64,000 nucleotides of DNA. Source: Lepidodermella squamata (Eukaryota; Gastrotricha). The notes under the pieces were generated by a model. It did not search any database and had not been told where the DNA came from. It saw only the letters and a program-made list of their open reading frames with translations. The DNA lies in assembly GCA_047495785.1 (NCBI GenBank), contig JBLDXI010000007.1:2852001-2916000 (forward strand), given 5' to 3'. Shown in pieces: positions 63,288-64,000 of the stretch; position 1 is the first letter of the stretch; every line of letters starts with the position of its first letter. The translations under genes and the position numbers were made by a program.

Positions 63288-64000
63288 AGAGGTGAAAGGT
63301 GTCATCATAACCGGATAACTTCGTTGTTTCATGAGAACTCTGAGAAATTTGACACAGTGTATGTAAAAATTGCTCTCGCAACATGATGATATTTCGTGAC
63401 GTTGTAATTCTTTCATGTCACTTGTCCGGTACTTCATTAGACCGAAGATTCAGACTTAAGTGGGAGCTGATGTTTTAAAGTTTAAAGCCTAGACAAACTA
63501 ATGCAGTTAGCATGTAACGATTACTTTGCCAACTTTCAAAGTGATGACTGGGATGAGTTTGGCTTGAAAGATACCTAGCATGCCCTTTTAACCCTCCAGC
63601 GCCCACGGATGCGCGTGTCTATGTGCGCGTATACACTCAAAGGCGTTTTTCGGTGATTTGGCGTGTTTACACGTCCGACTTGGACGCGTAAACCCGCTTT
63701 TTCAAAAACTCGACGTCTATGACCGCAAGTTGCGAAAAAATTTACCAAAACGTCTCAACACGCTAATGAGGCGTCTTCACACGCAAAAATTTAGGCGTCT
63801 AAACACGCCCGTATGCTAATTTTATTCATGATTTTGGCCATTTTTATTCGGAAATCGCAGGAATGCCAACGACCTTCGCTAAAATCAACAATAATCAATC
63901 ACTCAGCTTGCAAATTAAAAAATTAAATTAAAAATGATAAAAATTAATAGTTCAGGTTTTCATTGATTAGTGATTGAATTGGCAAGGTAGCGCGCGATGT
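63288..64000. other. downstream region with H3 relic and GCGT/ACGC repeats
   Basis: 63519-63578 is a 20-codon H3 relic (DYFANFQSDDWDEFGLKDT, stop). From TTAACCCT at 63588 the sequence contains several variants of ggcgt-(4-6 nt)-acacgc up to about 63810 and may be one end of another piggyBac-like element that runs out of the window. No gene seen to 64000. Confidence 0.5.

Overview
The window is animal nuclear DNA, most likely from a nematode or nematode-like worm. It has short GT-AG introns with pyrimidine-rich 3' sites (tttcag, tttag), a TAF1 gene, an amine-type GPCR and a Cys-loop receptor. Nearly every gene in the central cluster also has an acceptor-like YYYAG just upstream of its ATG, as expected for spliced-leader trans-splicing. 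Species cannot be read from the sequence.

Left flank (1-5.0 kb): the 3' end of TAF1 (second bromodomain and acidic tail), then an 11-exon D2/octopamine-like GPCR whose introns hold a decayed LINE.

Central cluster (5.1-58.5 kb, all plus strand): tandem copies of two gene families. The S family (about 420-460 aa) has weak ankyrin-type repeats and a C-terminal SOCS-box-like module (BC box plus a LPLP-like Cul5-box position), so the products look like substrate receptors of elongin BC-cullin 5 ubiquitin ligases. S1 copies (5.1, 7.6, 9.1-19.8 and 50.3-54.6 kb) have introns; S2 copies (20.0, 22.1, 25.3, 30.5 and 41.4 kb) have one exon. The H family (about 630-680 aa, single exon, all helical, not recognised) starts with a conserved (L/F)xxxFG motif and has a TPR-like N-terminal part: H1 (28.4, 32.9, 35.7, 38.9 kb), H2 (42.4 kb), H3 (45.5, 47.8, 56.4 kb and short relics at 59.0 and 63.5 kb). 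S2 and H genes often sit side by side as S2-H pairs, suggesting co-duplication. At least six members are broken, each by a different recent lesion: one-base deletion, nonsense change, transposon or MITE insertion, short tandem duplications, internal deletion. This is the pattern of a fast birth-and-death locus. The working idea is a lineage-specific ubiquitin-adaptor/partner system; the partnership itself is inference.

Mobile DNA is dense between and inside the genes: Penelope-like (GIY-YIG) and LINE fragments, a Ty3/gypsy integrase fragment, MITEs of piggyBac type (TTAA), hAT type (perfect 8-bp target duplication) and TA type, and two arrays of 16-bp palindromes spaced 42-43 bp apart. One S1 gene carries a 9.3-kb intron filled with such material.

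Right flank (59.9-64 kb): a five-exon gene for a 1037-aa membrane protein that joins two copies of an extracellular beta-rich domain, a Thr/Ser mucin-like linker and a complete Cys-loop ligand-gated channel. Its TATA box lies beside one arm of an 88-bp inverted repeat.
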